64,000 bases of DNA from Bretschneidera sinensis (Eukaryota > Streptophyta > Magnoliopsida > Brassicales > Akaniaceae). The stretch is taken from NCBI GenBank assembly GCA_023935145.1, contig CM043698.1, positions 86,865,501-86,929,500 of the forward strand, read 5' to 3'. The notes under the pieces are model-generated. The model was not told the origin of the DNA and did not search any database. It saw only the letters and a program-made list of their open reading frames with translations. Position numbers and translations under genes: made by a program. Below are positions 35,540 through 46,930 of the stretch, piece after piece. Positions within the stretch are counted from its first letter, which is position 1. The number at the start of each line of letters is the position of its first letter.

Positions 35540-35840
35540 TATCCTTTAGAGCTATAAAAATTTAATTATACCCTAAGTACCCATCCATCAAGGAGAGCAC
35601 TTGGTTATAAGTCACACTATTTACTAATAGGTCAACTACTGGCATAGGGCATTCGTCTTTAGGAGTAGCACTATTTAAATTCTTAAAGTCTGTACATACC
35701 ATTAATGAACCATTTTTATTTTTTACTAGAATTATATTAGATAGCCATTCTACATACTTGGCTATTCGAATGAATCTAACTTTTAGCAGGCGTTCGATCT
35801 CCTTCTTGACTTTGAGGAAAACTTCTGTGGACATCCTTTT
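35540..35840 (-). pseudogene. Tat reverse transcriptase fragment
   Basis: It reads VKKEIERLLKVRFIRIAKYV, EWLSNIILVKNKNGSLMVCT, then DFKNLNSATPKDECPMPVVD and SLMDGYLGYN, the N-terminal half of a Tat-type reverse transcriptase. The YxDD region downstream (35540-34800) is broken by stops and is not readable with confidence. Confidence 0.82.
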
Positions 35841-36714
35841 AGGTACCTGCTGGAATAGTCTGCAACCTTTTCTAATGGTGAGTTGGTGTACTATGACACT
35901 TCAACTTAGTCTTGGAATCTCATCATAGTCCTAAGTCAAGCAGTCTTTATATTGTCTCAAAAGAGAAGTAAGTTTCTCTTTCACTTATTGAGGAAGTAGT
36001 TTGCTGATGAAGGTTGGTTTTGGTTTTTCTCCATCACCTAAATCGACTTTCTTTGTGGGGTCTTGCATCTTTGCCTTTAAGTCTTCAATCCTAACTAAGG
36101 TAAGTTCAAGATCTATTTGTACAATTTTATCGAGGTTTTCTATACTCTCAATGTATTGTTGGTCTATCACTTTCTATTCAGCCATATATATGGCTGGCCT
36201 TGATTCGGCCAAAGTTATGGCCTCCCTCTTATCTTTACAGAGTTAACTATTCATCATCCACCTTGTATTCGATCAAGGGCATCTCTAACATTTTCTCTAT
36301 CAAGCATGGTCTGGACAACTCCTTACAAACCTAATCGAGGGCCACTTTAGTTGGCTCTTCTTTAGACACGGTTATCTCAGTTGGCTTCCCATATTTTTCT
36401 CTTCCTAACATCTTTATGCAGCTGACATTTTATCGTAAAATATTGCCTCGATGCTATTAGAAGAATCCATATATGGCTTATCATCTGTACGCATTGTTTT
36501 AACGTGCTTGATGCAATGATGATAGCACACAATAATTAGAATGAATATAATCTTGCTCTAATAAGGCGTTGTAGCCTGAAGTCGAGTTAAGCACAAAAAA
36601 TGCAGTTACTACAACTTGACTCCCATTCTATAATTCAAGAGGAATAACTCATCATGTTCTGATGGTGTTTCTTAAGAAACCATAAATGAAAACATGGGAA
36701 AGGATCAAATCCTC

Positions 36715-36900
36715 TTATGTTTTCTTCAGTTTATAGAGCATGGTGTATGGTAATATGTTGAAAGCTGCACTATTATTAACTAGTACACAATTCACGAGTT
36801 TACCTTCTATATGAATCTTAACATATGAAGGTTTAAGATGTTGAGCCATACCTCGATAAGGCTTCTCGATGATAATGAGAGTCTCATCTTCCACCTTCAT
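36715..36900 (-). pseudogene. Tat protease fragment
   Basis: It contains VNNSAAFNILPYTMLYKL, corresponding to the protease active-site block of Tat elements, where V-D-x-G/S-A is usual. The catalytic Asp is Asn here, so it would be inactive. Confidence 0.65.
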
Positions 36901-36959
36901 CTGCTATGTCCCTAGCTCCTCACTCCATATGCATACAAACTCTTGGGGTTGCTATTTGA

Positions 36960-38764
36960 TTATCCCTATATCCTCGATGTCAACCACCTCAACCTCGAGT
37001 AACTAGCTAGGCACCGCTCAAAAGGAAAATGCTAAGAGGATTACCATGTTGCAAGTTGTGGTCATAGTTAGTTCCACTAGATCTTTCTTTTCATGGCCTT
37101 TGTCCTTGTCTTCGATGTCTAAATGCTCTTTGTCCTTGAGGGAATACTCCTTATCATTGTTGTGACTGGAATCTTCCTCGAGAATTTGCTCATTTTCTGA
37201 ACTCGTAAGAGTTCTTAATGTCTGGCCTTGTTGGTTGGATGCACCTACATTCATAATGAGAATGGACCCATTGATGCCCATGGACTCTAGCATTCGTCAT
37301 TGACTTCTCCTATAGCATAGTTTCTTTGGAATCCCTTTTTTGGAACTGGGATAAACTCTCTATCCCTTATAAGGATTCTTGGTACGTACACTTCCACTTC
37401 ATCGACACTTCCATTTGAAAATGTCACTATAAACTCATTCCTATCCATGAAGTTAGTGACTCATTTTTTTCTTCATTCCTCTTGAGCTCAAGTGAATTTT
37501 TATTCTTCCTCTGAGCTAGGAGTATCAGCTCCTCTCTCGAGCCTTTTGTGTTCCCTAGCTCTTTGAGATGTTTTTGGTTGTTTTTCTTCCATATCTTGTC
37601 TTTGTTTGACAGCTTGCTAGCATAACCATCTTCTCCATTGGGTATAAGTCGTGTTTGGGAAATTTGGGTTGTAGTTGTACTTAAACTTCGGTTTCAGATG
37701 ATCCTTCATGCTGGTATAAAGGTAGTACCATTTCCCTGGCTCTGTAAACAATACTTCAAAGGTTTTTGTTTTCTTTATCACCACTTGTGTTGCTTCTTCC
37801 CTTTGTTGACTTACTCTTGGTCGCACATAAGGCCTTCCCCTTGAAGTAGCTTAACCCCTTCTTTGCGAATATTCTCCCGTTTTTCCTTTAACACTAGCTA
37901 TTCGCAAGCTTGACACCAGTCGAAGGGATACCAACGATCCTTCCACTCGACTTATTTTCTTTTCTTATGCCTTTACATGGTCTTTTACCCTCACTTGTTC
38001 TATGAACAAGTCAGCCACCTTGTTTTGGTAGTTATCACATAAGATATTTTGAGCGTCAAAGCAAGGTCACTGGGAAAATTGAGTAAGGAATCCCAATTGT
38101 TGTTTTTGTTATCATAACCAGTTTTATCTTTTGCTTTTCATCTTTAACCATTGTTGGTTGATCATCAAATTCATCTCCACATCCTATGGGTTTGATCTCA
38201 TCGAATGACATAGAGTCTACCACTTTTGAATAAGTGACATAATATTCAAACTTTCTTAAGGGCTCTTATAGCATTCTAACTCTGGTATCTTAAGCTTTAT
38301 ACTATTCTTTCAAGATTCAATGTTGAGTTTTCTTTCGTGAAGTACTTATATTTGTTCCTGAAAGTAAACATTGAAGATCAGTAAACTCTTTATTTTCTTG
38401 TGAGAATTGAGAAACATTCAAAGCAAGCATGCTGGCATTAACCAAATCAAGGAATGAGTTAGTATCAACTTGCATTGTTTCTATTTCTTTCTTGAGGAAT
38501 TTAAGTATCCCTCGATCTATCTTATCTTGAATAAGATTTCTAAATACGACACACTTATTAGTCGAATGAATAAACGAATTATGCCATTTGCAGAAATTTT
38601 TGCCTTAGAGCTCTTCACTCGAGGGCATCTTATGTTGCTTTACTAGTTGTAGTTGGTTAGCCTGCAATAACAGATAAAAAATTTGATCTACTTTATTTAT
38701 GTCAAATGAATATAACCTCGTTGAGGCAATGGGCCTGTTAAACTATTGCATTTGAGCTTGTTTC
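36960..38764 (-). pseudogene. Tat gag remnant
   Basis: The minus-strand reading includes CKWHNSFIHSTNKCVVFRNL near 38600-38530, followed by IQDKIDRGILKF, a knuckle-like C-x2-H-x6-N-x-C block typical of Tat gag C-termini. A WRRWLC segment lies near 37620. Many stops are present. It is cut at 38765 by the copia LTR. Confidence 0.6.
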
Positions 38765-39795
38765 TGTTGATCCGTATTTGATTTTAATAATTATAAAAAA
38801 CTACTCTAATTGAACTAAAAGTTTTATCTAAGTGTTTAAGTAGTAAAAACATTCAGTACAGAAACTAGATGCAAGAACTCAACATAATTCAGACCTCAAA
38901 ACAAGACACAAGATCTAGAATAGGAATTAAGGTAATTGAAACAATTGTAAATCTCTTATGTTCAGTTACATAGCTTGATCTGTGACTGAATTTACAAAAG
39001 ACTTTGACAAAACTAAAAGTAAAAAAGGTTTCTAAAGTCAAAAACTATTTTTTAAAAGGAAAACTGGGTTGAAGGACAACCCAGTCGACTAGGTCCTAAT
39101 ACCAGTCGACTAGGAAATGGGACGAAAAGTTCCTAGTCGACTGGTGTTGAGGACCCAGTCCACTGATAACTTTACCCAGTCGATTGGCCCAGTCGACTGG
39201 TTCTATGACCCAGTCGACTGGTACTCTCCCTAACCCTAAAAAGGTGAAAAATCTTCACTAAACCCAGTCGACTGGTACAAGGACCCAGTCGACTTGTAAT
39301 TCAAAAATATGACCGTTTGAAAAGCGAGACTTGAGAATTTAATACCCTAAACCTACAAAGTCAATGCTAAATGGCCATATTGCTTCAAAGCTATATAAAC
39401 CCATATCAATGAGCAGTTAAAATAAAAATAGAACACATTCAATTCACAAGATAGCTCATTAATTCTCAAAATCTTTGAAATATTTATTGTTGAGCTATTT
39501 TTCAAGCTTGTTCTTGAAAGAGAGATATTGTTCATTTGTAAAAGCACTTATTACTATCTCTCTACCATTTATTTTACAGCAAATTTCATTTATTATAAAG
39601 AGAAAGATTTGGTATAACTCTTAGAGTGTTTAGGATTAAACACTTCAATGTAGCTTCCGTGAGGAAGAGATCGATTGTAAGGTTTGTGCAACACCTGTGA
39701 AGTTTTACAACTAAAGTTTTAGTGGATTACTTCAAGAGGTTCCTTGAAGAGAGTGGACGTAGGGTCGCAGGGAATCTGATATTTCTGAACACCTA
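38765..39795 (+). repeat. Left piece of the plus-strand copia LTR
   Basis: It begins TGTTGATCCGTATTTG and includes about nine copies or near copies of the palindrome CCAGTCGACTGG at 39087-39296. It ends at 39795, where the opposite-facing element begins, and the LTR resumes at 49632. Confidence 0.85.
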
Positions 39796-40894
39796 TGTAA
39801 ACCGAGGTTCAAACCCAAGAGGGGGATGAATTGGGTTTTTATAAACCTACTGATTAGCTTGCAAGTTTTTAAAACAGTTAAATACATAAAACACACAATC
39901 AAATAATATGCTTGAAAGTAAAGAGTTTAAGGAATAGAAAGTGCAAACTCCGTTTATAGTGGTTCGGCAATATCGGATTCCTTCTGACCCTATGTCCACT
40001 CTCTTCAAGGAACCTTCTTGAAGTAATCCACTAAAACTTTAGTCGTACAACTTTACGGGTGTTGCAGAAACCTTTCAACCGATCTTTTCCTCATGGAAGC
40101 TACAATAAAGTGTTTAATCCTAAACACTCTAAAAGTTATAGCAACTATTTCCCTTTACAATAAATGAAATTTGTTGTAAAGTAAATGGTAGAGAGATATC
40201 AATATGTTCTTTTATAAATGAACAATATCTTTCTTTCAAGAACAAGCTTGAAGAATGGCTCAATAATAAATTTTCAAAGCTTTTGAGAATTAATGAGCAA
40301 TTCTTCTGAATTAAATGTATTATCTTCTTGTTTTAAATGCTCATTAAAGTGGGTTTATATAGACTTGAATCAATATGGCCGTTTGACACCGACTTAGTAG
40401 GCTTAGGGCATTAAATACTCAAGTCTCACGTCTCAAACGGTCATATTTTCGAATTACTAATCAACTGGGTCCTTGTACTAGTCGACTAGGTCAAATGAGA
40501 AATTTCACTTTTTAGGCTAAGAGAGAGTGCAAGTCAACTAGGTCAGAGGACCAGTCGATTGGGTGCAATTACTAGTCAACTGGGTCCTTGATACTAGTCG
40601 ACTGGGAACTTTCTGTCCCATATCTCAGTCGATTGGTATGTAGACCCAGTCGACTGGGTTGTCCTTCAACCCAATTTTTATGTTTTCAAAACAATTTTTG
40701 ACTTAGAAACTTTTTGTATAATAGTTTGTCAAAGTCTTTTGTAAATTGAGCCATAAATCAAGCTATGTAATTGAGCAAGAGTTCTTGCATTTTGTTTCTG
40801 TACTGAATGCTTTTACCGCTTAAACACTTAGATAAAACTATTAGTGCAATTAGATTAATGTTTTGTCATTACTAAAACCAAATACGGGTCAACA
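39796..40894 (-). repeat. 3' LTR of the minus-strand copia element
   Basis: On the minus strand it runs TGTTGACCCGTATTTGG to CCTCGGTTTACA. It contains a CCAGTCGACTGG-type cluster at about 40460-40660. Confidence 0.9.
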
Positions 40895-40915
40895 ATCTCC
40901 CCCTTTTTGATGATG
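40895..40915 (-). promoter_or_regulatory. Polypurine tract of the minus-strand copia element
   Basis: The minus strand reads ATCAAAAAGGGGGAGAT directly before the LTR start TGTTGACC, a classic copia polypurine tract. Confidence 0.85.
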
Positions 40916-41585
40916 ACAAAATTAAAGAGAGAAGAACAGTTTTAAAAGCTAAGTGTTGGTTTTTTAAAAGAATTTGGGCAAACTCTCCTCTGTTTTTTGG
41001 ATAAAAATCAACCTGTTAAGCATAGTCCATATACAGTTACATCAAACCCAACTAAGCAATGTAAGATCATTATACATTTGCCAACATGTTCGGAGCAATG
41101 CTCCCCCTGAATTTATGTTCTATTCTAAGTTTATATACAATATCATCTTTTACTTGACTTTTCTCAATTTTCTCTCTTGTTTTGACAATAATGGAAAAAA
41201 AAGGTCATAACTTGAAAAATAAGTAGTTTAAACATTGCAGTCATGAAGATAAGGCAAAAACATACTTGTGTGCAAAAACTAGGCATAATTCAGAGTTAGA
41301 AAGACTTCCCAAGAAGAATAAGAAGTTACCACACTAGTATAAGGAGCTAAAGCATATAAGTGAGCATCAAGTGCTTAAACTAAGCAACCTTTTAGCTTAT
41401 AAGTAAAGCATTTATACGAGAAAAAAGCTAAATAACTTAAAAGTAAGCATCTATATACAATCATCCATACATCATAAGCTTATAGAAACTGAATCAATGA
41501 GCACAAGCTAATGAATGTAGAATAAGAAAGGAAATGTTCGTATTGAATATCCATGGAGCTATACAAATAGATAAATGAAAAAACT
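40916..41585 (-). other. Non-coding 3' region of the copia element
   Basis: This AT-rich DNA between the extra ORF and the polypurine tract has no supported coding sequence. Confidence 0.6.
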
Positions 41586-42895
41586 CAGCGAGTAAGGAAG
41601 TCAGAGCCATCATGGAGAAGATCTCCAATCTCTACCAATGAGCCTTCTGAGTGCTCTCGGAGTAACTCAAAGTCATCCCTGAAGGTGCTGATGTCCGGAT
41701 GCATGTGATCAATGTTAGTTCGCACTATTTGGAAGCTCTAGTCGATAGAAAAGCTCAAGCTATGGAAGCCCGACTGCATGGATAACTGAAGGCTTAAAAT
41801 AGTCTATAAAACATCATTATGTCCAGCTTGACCAGCACCATAGCCACTATATCGAGCATGCTATGGAATAGGGTCAATATCCATGGCAGCGGGAGAAGCT
41901 GCATTATCAAGAATCTCATCGTCCTCCTCGTTGCTGTAATCCTCTCCAATTCGGATGTTCCTCCTAGCCATGGATTAGACCATCCCGTTTTGGATCGTGC
42001 ACCCCATCTTTTTTCAGAGAAGATACATTGATGATGTCCTTGGGGCCAATATCTTGAGTCTCTGAGGCGGGTAGGGGGATGCGAAAATACTTGAGGATCA
42101 AGGTAATGAGCGTCCCGTATGGGAGGCACCTGGAGTCACTTACTTCATTATTTATCATGTTGGCGAGCAAGAGGGGGTTGATATTGAAATAGTGTCCTAT
42201 TTTGAGACACCAGATCAATACCACATCTATCTTAGAAAGATAGCTCCGACTCCCAAGCCGTGGGTGGATAGTCCAACTCATAATGAGGTGGAACAACTTA
42301 GAGTCAAGGGGCATATCACTATATTGGTGAAATGTAGTGGGCCTAAAGATGTAGTTAGGGTCGCCCTTAACAATCTGGCACGCCTCCTCATAATCAAAGT
42401 TATTTGGCCATCCATCCAGACTCCATTGGACCTCTCTCACAAGGATCCGTAGGATATTGACCAGTAGGTCAGTATTGACTTCAAATTCTATGCTCATTAC
42501 CTTAATCTTAAACCGAAGAGCTAACGGGCTTGGTTTGACCAAATTGGCATAGAATTGGTGGATGAGGAGTGGGTAGTATTTTTGGTGGATGTTTATAAGG
42601 GGGTTAAGTGTATAGCCTCAAAAGCTGGTAGAAAGTCAAAATTTGCATGACAGATAGAATCAAAATCGACGAATTTACCCATCATGATTTTCTTGTGGAG
42701 GATAACAGAGGTATACCTTCTATTGGTGGCAGGGTTGTAGAAGAGGGACTCATCGAGCTCAATCCTCGCCTGCTTGCTCGAGGAACCAACTAACCCCTTG
42801 CCCTTGGTGTCCGGTGCCAAGGACTTCTTGGACCGGAGCCATGTAGGTGCGTGAGGTTCTCGAACGGTGGTTTTTATGTGTATTCTCTCAAACAT
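41586..42895 (-). pseudogene. Extra ORF with putative plant transposon domain, downstream of copia pol
   Basis: On the minus strand 42895-42593 begins MFERIHIKTTVREPHAPTWL. 42542-41964 contains FEVNTDLLVNILRI, YEEACQIVKG, FHLIMSWTIHPRLGSRSYLS and LPYGTLITLILKYFRIPLP, a pattern of the putative plant transposon protein domain (helical, unknown function). After a frame change it continues ARRNIRIGEDYSNEEDDEIL and a leucine-rich end (FRDDFELLREHSEGSLVEIG) to about 41586. It lies in sense orientation between the truncated pol and the polypurine tract, where SIRE-like copia elements carry an additional ORF. It has a frameshift and at least two stops. Its role is unknown. Confidence 0.65.
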
Positions 42896-43169
42896 TATGA
42901 AAAGGTCATTTTAGAAAGAAATTTTGGGGAATATATAATTTTCAACTGTGAAAGTTGAAGTGGAGGTGATATGGCATGAATTTGAGGGTTTTATGGAGTG
43001 GTTTTGAGAGATTGTAGACAGAAATCAAAGATTTTCTAGAGAGAGAAAGCTGATGGATTTCAAAAATGGCGTGCAAATTGAAAAATCTAAAGAGGTTGCT
43101 CAACATACACCTTTTCTTCTATAAAACCATTTAAAAGGGCACTTTTTAACTTTATTTGAAATAACTTAA

Positions 43170-44366
43170 ATTTATTGAAGCATGCAAAGGCCAATAACAT
43201 ACGAATGGCTTCTAATCTAGCTACTGGAGCATAGTTCTCATCAAAATCTATTCATTCTTCTTAATTATATCCCTTAGCAACTAGCTTAGCCTTGTTCCTA
43301 GTCACTATTCCATTTTCATCCATTTTATTTCTATATACCCATTTAGTTCCTTTATAGTGTGATTTTTTGGTTTAGGAACTAGATTCCATACTTTGTTTCT
43401 TTCAAATTGATTTATTTCTTCTTACATAGCATTTATCCAATCAATATCCTTCTCAGCTTCTACAAACATCTTAGGTTCTACTTGAGATAAATAGGCTACA
43501 CATTTACAAATATTTCTAATAGAGGAATGAGTTCTTACCCCTTGTGAAGGATCACCAATCACTTGATCGATTGGATGATAATTCGCATACCTTTAATCTT
43601 TGGGAAGGCTATCCTCTTATTGACTTGTAGATGGTTGATCAAGATTGAGAGCATTTACCTCTTGACTTGTTTGAGGCTGGCTCTACTTTGGGTCAACAAT
43701 GGGAGTAGGTTTTTCCATTCTTGGAATAAAATCTGCATCAGCATTAAAAGATACTACTCTACTACTAATTGGGTTAAACTCATCAAAGGCTATATGTACG
43801 GATTCTTCAACCACTAGAGTTCTTTTGTTGAAGACTCTATAAGCTTTACTAGAGATTGAATATCCTAAGAATATCCCCTTATCGGTCTTTGAGTCAAATT
43901 TACTCAAGTTAGTTTTATTGTTATTTAGGATAAATCATTTACAACCAAAGGCACGAAAATAAGAGATATTAGGCTTTCTACTTTTCTATATTTCATATGG
44001 AGTTTTATTTAGCATATGCCTAATTAATATTCTATTTAAAACATAGCAAGAACTGTTTACGGCTTCTGCCCAAACATATTTTGGCAAACTATTTTCACGA
44101 AGCATTGTTCTTGCAAATTCTTCTAGAACTCTATTTTTCCTCTCAACAACTCCATTTTGTTGAGGAGTTCTAGGTGCTGAAAAGTTGTGATCAATTTCAT
44201 TTTCATCACAAAATTTTGAAAAACTTTGGTTTTCAAATTCCTTTCCATGATCACTTCTTATACTAGAAATAAAAATTCCTTTTCATTTTGAACCTTTTTA
44301 CAAAGTTCACAAATCCTTTGTAAGCTTCATCCTTGTAAGTAATAAAAATAGCTAAGGTATATCTTG
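43170..44366 (-). pseudogene. Copia integrase end and reverse transcriptase start, truncated
   Basis: 43907-43683 reads KGIFLGYSISSKAYRVFNKR, then VVEESVHIAFDEFN, the known junction between integrase and reverse transcriptase in copia elements. Further on, WVYRNKMDENGIVTRNKAKL, VAKGYN and YAPVARLEAIRMLLAFA mark the start of reverse transcriptase. The reading ends near 43170. The YVDD block and RNase H are absent, so several hundred codons have been deleted before the extra ORF. Stops occur throughout. Confidence 0.8.
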
Positions 44367-45706
44367 AATAGTGTTGGATGAAAATCCACCTAAATAAATA
44401 AGTAAATAATCGTACTAGTTTTACTTACAAGTGCACAAGGTCAACATTGTAGTATAATGTGCGAAAGCAAGATCATCTCCACAGGGATTGGTAAAGTTCG
44501 GTTTTAGAATTAGTTTCTTCAAGTAAAAAGAAATAAATAACTGTTGAATGTGATTTGATAATAATAAAGACATAGGGCTTTGATATCCACCACTAGTCAT
44601 ACTTTCCCAATTGTATAAGGTATCAGTGCATTAGCCTTATCATGTATACCTAATGGTCGCCAACTTAAGGGCATGGTATCTACTCCTTAAGCTATTAATT
44701 TCCCTAAGCAACGAGTTAGGCATGGTATCTACTCTAACTCTTTTCTTCCTTAAGGATTCAGCATGGTATCTGCGTGAGTTGTTCCTTAAGAAAGCATAAG
44801 ATTTATGGAAATCGACAACCACATGAGACCTAGGGCATGGTATCTACTCCCGGTTTCCCATGTTGATTAATCCAAAAATCCAGTGTGGATATCTTTTGTT
44901 ACTAATGTTAGACCCAGGACTCGGTCATCCAAATTGATCTAACTAACCAATCCATACCACATGCATACGTTGGTCATACACATACATATGAGGAATTTAA
45001 ATAAGCACAGACATTAATCAAGTTAAGCAACATAATAAAGGTTATTGGCAAAGATTTTATCAATGAATAATTATATGAGAAAGCATAACTAGGGCTTCAA
45101 TCAAGCCCTATAAGAAAGTTAGTTACACATGCTGTCTAAGATAAAAATCATATATAAACTAAACATAAAAAGAAGAATAAACCCGAGAGAAGACGTGTCA
45201 ATTCTCTCCCAAAGCTTACAACTCCAAGTAAAGATAAAAAGAAGTGTTCTCTTAGAAGTGATGATTTGTGTGTGCTTTACAGGTGTATTTATAGGGCTTG
45301 AGTAGTCCTAAAAGGCTCATAAATTCCTAAACTTTCCTAAAACACAAAACTCCTTTATTTCCAAAATAGGGTTCTACAGTTTATTGTTCACGCTCGTATA
45401 TGTGCGCTCAATCGCATGTGTCTTGCGCTCGATCGCAGTGCTGCGCTCGATCCTTCATGTGTACAAACGATCGAATGTGCGCTCGATCGCATGTAGTAGT
45501 GCGATCGATCGCAATTTGACCAGAAGCTGCTCAAGGATTTCTAGGCTTCTTCCCTTAAGTGCCAAAACTGTTTCTTTTTCTCCAAGACCCTATAAAAACA
45601 TGTGAAACACACAAATGAATTAAAATGAACTAATTAACATAACTAATGACCTAACAAATGTAAATAAGGGGGCTTAAATACGAATATTTAAGCACCTATC
45701 AAATAG
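44367..45706 (-). mobile_element. Solo LTR (Athila/Tat-like) inside the copia integrase
   Basis: The LTR is 44372-45701 (1330 bases, TG...CA) with a perfect AATAG duplication at 44367-44371 and 45702-45706. Removing it restores the integrase codons DDYSRYTL. On the minus strand it starts TGATAGGTGCTTAAATATTC and carries CCCTGTGGAGATGAT near its end, the same layout as the Athila-like LTR at 57735. It contains a cluster of TGCGCTCGATCGCA-type palindromes at 45389-45520. Confidence 0.9.
45389..45520. repeat. Cluster of CGATCG palindromes
   Basis: Five or so copies of GCGCTCGATCGCA-like motifs, partly degenerate, lie within about 130 bases of otherwise AT-rich LTR sequence. Confidence 0.75.
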
Positions 45707-46340
45707 TCATCAACAATAGCAAGATCATATTAATGGCCACCTAGACTTATGGTACTTAATGGACCAAACAAGTCCATATGTAGAAGTTCCAATGGTCTAG
45801 TACTTGAGACTATATTTTTTTATTTGAAAGAAATTCTAGTTTGTTTTCCCATTTGACAAGCATCACATACCTTGTCTTTTTCAAATTTGATTTTTGGAAG
45901 TCCAATGACTAAATCTTTTCTTAAAATGATTTTAAGCAAATCCATATTCATATAGCCAAGTCTTCTATGTCATAGCCATGGGTTTTCAAAACATTTTTCA
46001 TTTTCCGAAAGTAAAGATTTTAAATCAACTATATAGACATTTTCGTCTCTATGGCCAACAAACTTGATCTTGTTACTATTGATGTCTATAACTAGACAAT
46101 GAGAGGTTTCAAATATGACTTTGTTGCCTTTATCACATAGTTGACTAATACTAAGCAAATTTGGCTTAAGGTCTTGCACATATAATATGTGATCTTGTTA
46201 CCAATTTTTCCATGCTCGATGATCTTTATCTTTGTGTTATCTCCAATGGTGACATGTCCACCATCCTTAGAGTTAACTCTTTGAACATGCTTTGATCACT
46301 GGTCATGTGATTTGAGCATCCACTATCAAGGTGCTAATAG
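45707..46340 (-). pseudogene. Copia protease and integrase N-terminal part
   Basis: Near 46335-46290 the minus strand reads HLDSGCSNHMTSDQS, the copia protease active site (DSGCS). 46179-45970 reads DLKPNLLSISQLCDKGNKVI, then HRRLGYMNMDLL and VCDACQMGK, the HHCC zinc-binding part of integrase. It continues to DDYSR at the solo-LTR insertion point. Several in-frame stops are present. Confidence 0.82.
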
Positions 46341-46369
46341 TTACCTTTTTCCTTGGTGTGGAGACATAT

Positions 46370-46930
46370 CTACATTACACAAGGATCAACAATTGCACTC
46401 TTAGGTACCCAAAATTTCTTGGGTCCTTTGGTGTTAGTCTTAGAAAATATGGTTCCTTTCGGGACCCATACTTTCTTAACATTATAAGGTGCTCTATAAT
46501 TATAGACATGTTGATGATGCATAATCCTAGGATAATAGTTATTGAAATTTCTAGGATTTCTTAATTGTGCATGTCTATAGTTCCTTGGATAAGCAATCCT
46601 AGAATACATGTTTCTAGTATGAAAATTATGAACATACATGTTATTTCTAGGAGATGTGTGATTATAATTTCTAGGATATGCACTTGTATTATTGTGAACA
46701 TACATATTATTTCTAGGATACACATGATGGTGATTCCTAGGATGTCCACTTTTACCATGCAATTTATAAGCATACACATTATCTCTAGGATATGCATGAT
46801 GATAGTTCCTAGGATGTGTATTTCTAGAATATGCATTTCCTGAATGATCATTCCTAGCATTTGCATTTCTTGAGTGAGCATACATATATGCATGAGTATT
46901 GCTAGGATGCTTAATTCTAAGTATATGCAT
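46370..46930 (-). pseudogene. Arg/Asn/His/Tyr/Pro repeat region between gag and protease
   Basis: The frame from 46930 encodes about 120 residues dominated by repeats such as HPRNYHHAYPRDN, VYPRNNMYVHN and YPRNYRHAQ before reaching the protease. The plus-strand relative has the same feature (51419-51757). Because it lies in the gag-pol frame of both copies, it was probably part of the ancestral polyprotein, perhaps binding nucleic acid. Confidence 0.6.

Larger units (their letters stand above)
26279..38764 (-). mobile_element. Tat-type Ty3/gypsy retrotransposon, minus strand, 5' part displaced beyond the window
   Basis: Order on the minus strand is gag (about 38764-36960), protease (36900-36715), reverse transcriptase (35834-35540), RNase H with a second plant-type RNase H (34609-34274), integrase (34200-33193 and 31110-30720), an antisense ORF (27450-30619) and the 3' LTR (27227-26279). 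The second RNase H and the antisense ORF between pol and the 3' LTR are typical of the Tat lineage. All coding parts contain many stops and frameshifts. A Tekay-like solo LTR splits the integrase, and a copia element splits gag at 38765. The 5' LTR must lie beyond 64000. Confidence 0.85.

Noticed and set aside
44640..45605. ORFs inside the solo LTR at 44372-45701
   Set aside because: They are short, without family features, and partly produced by the CGATCG repeat cluster.
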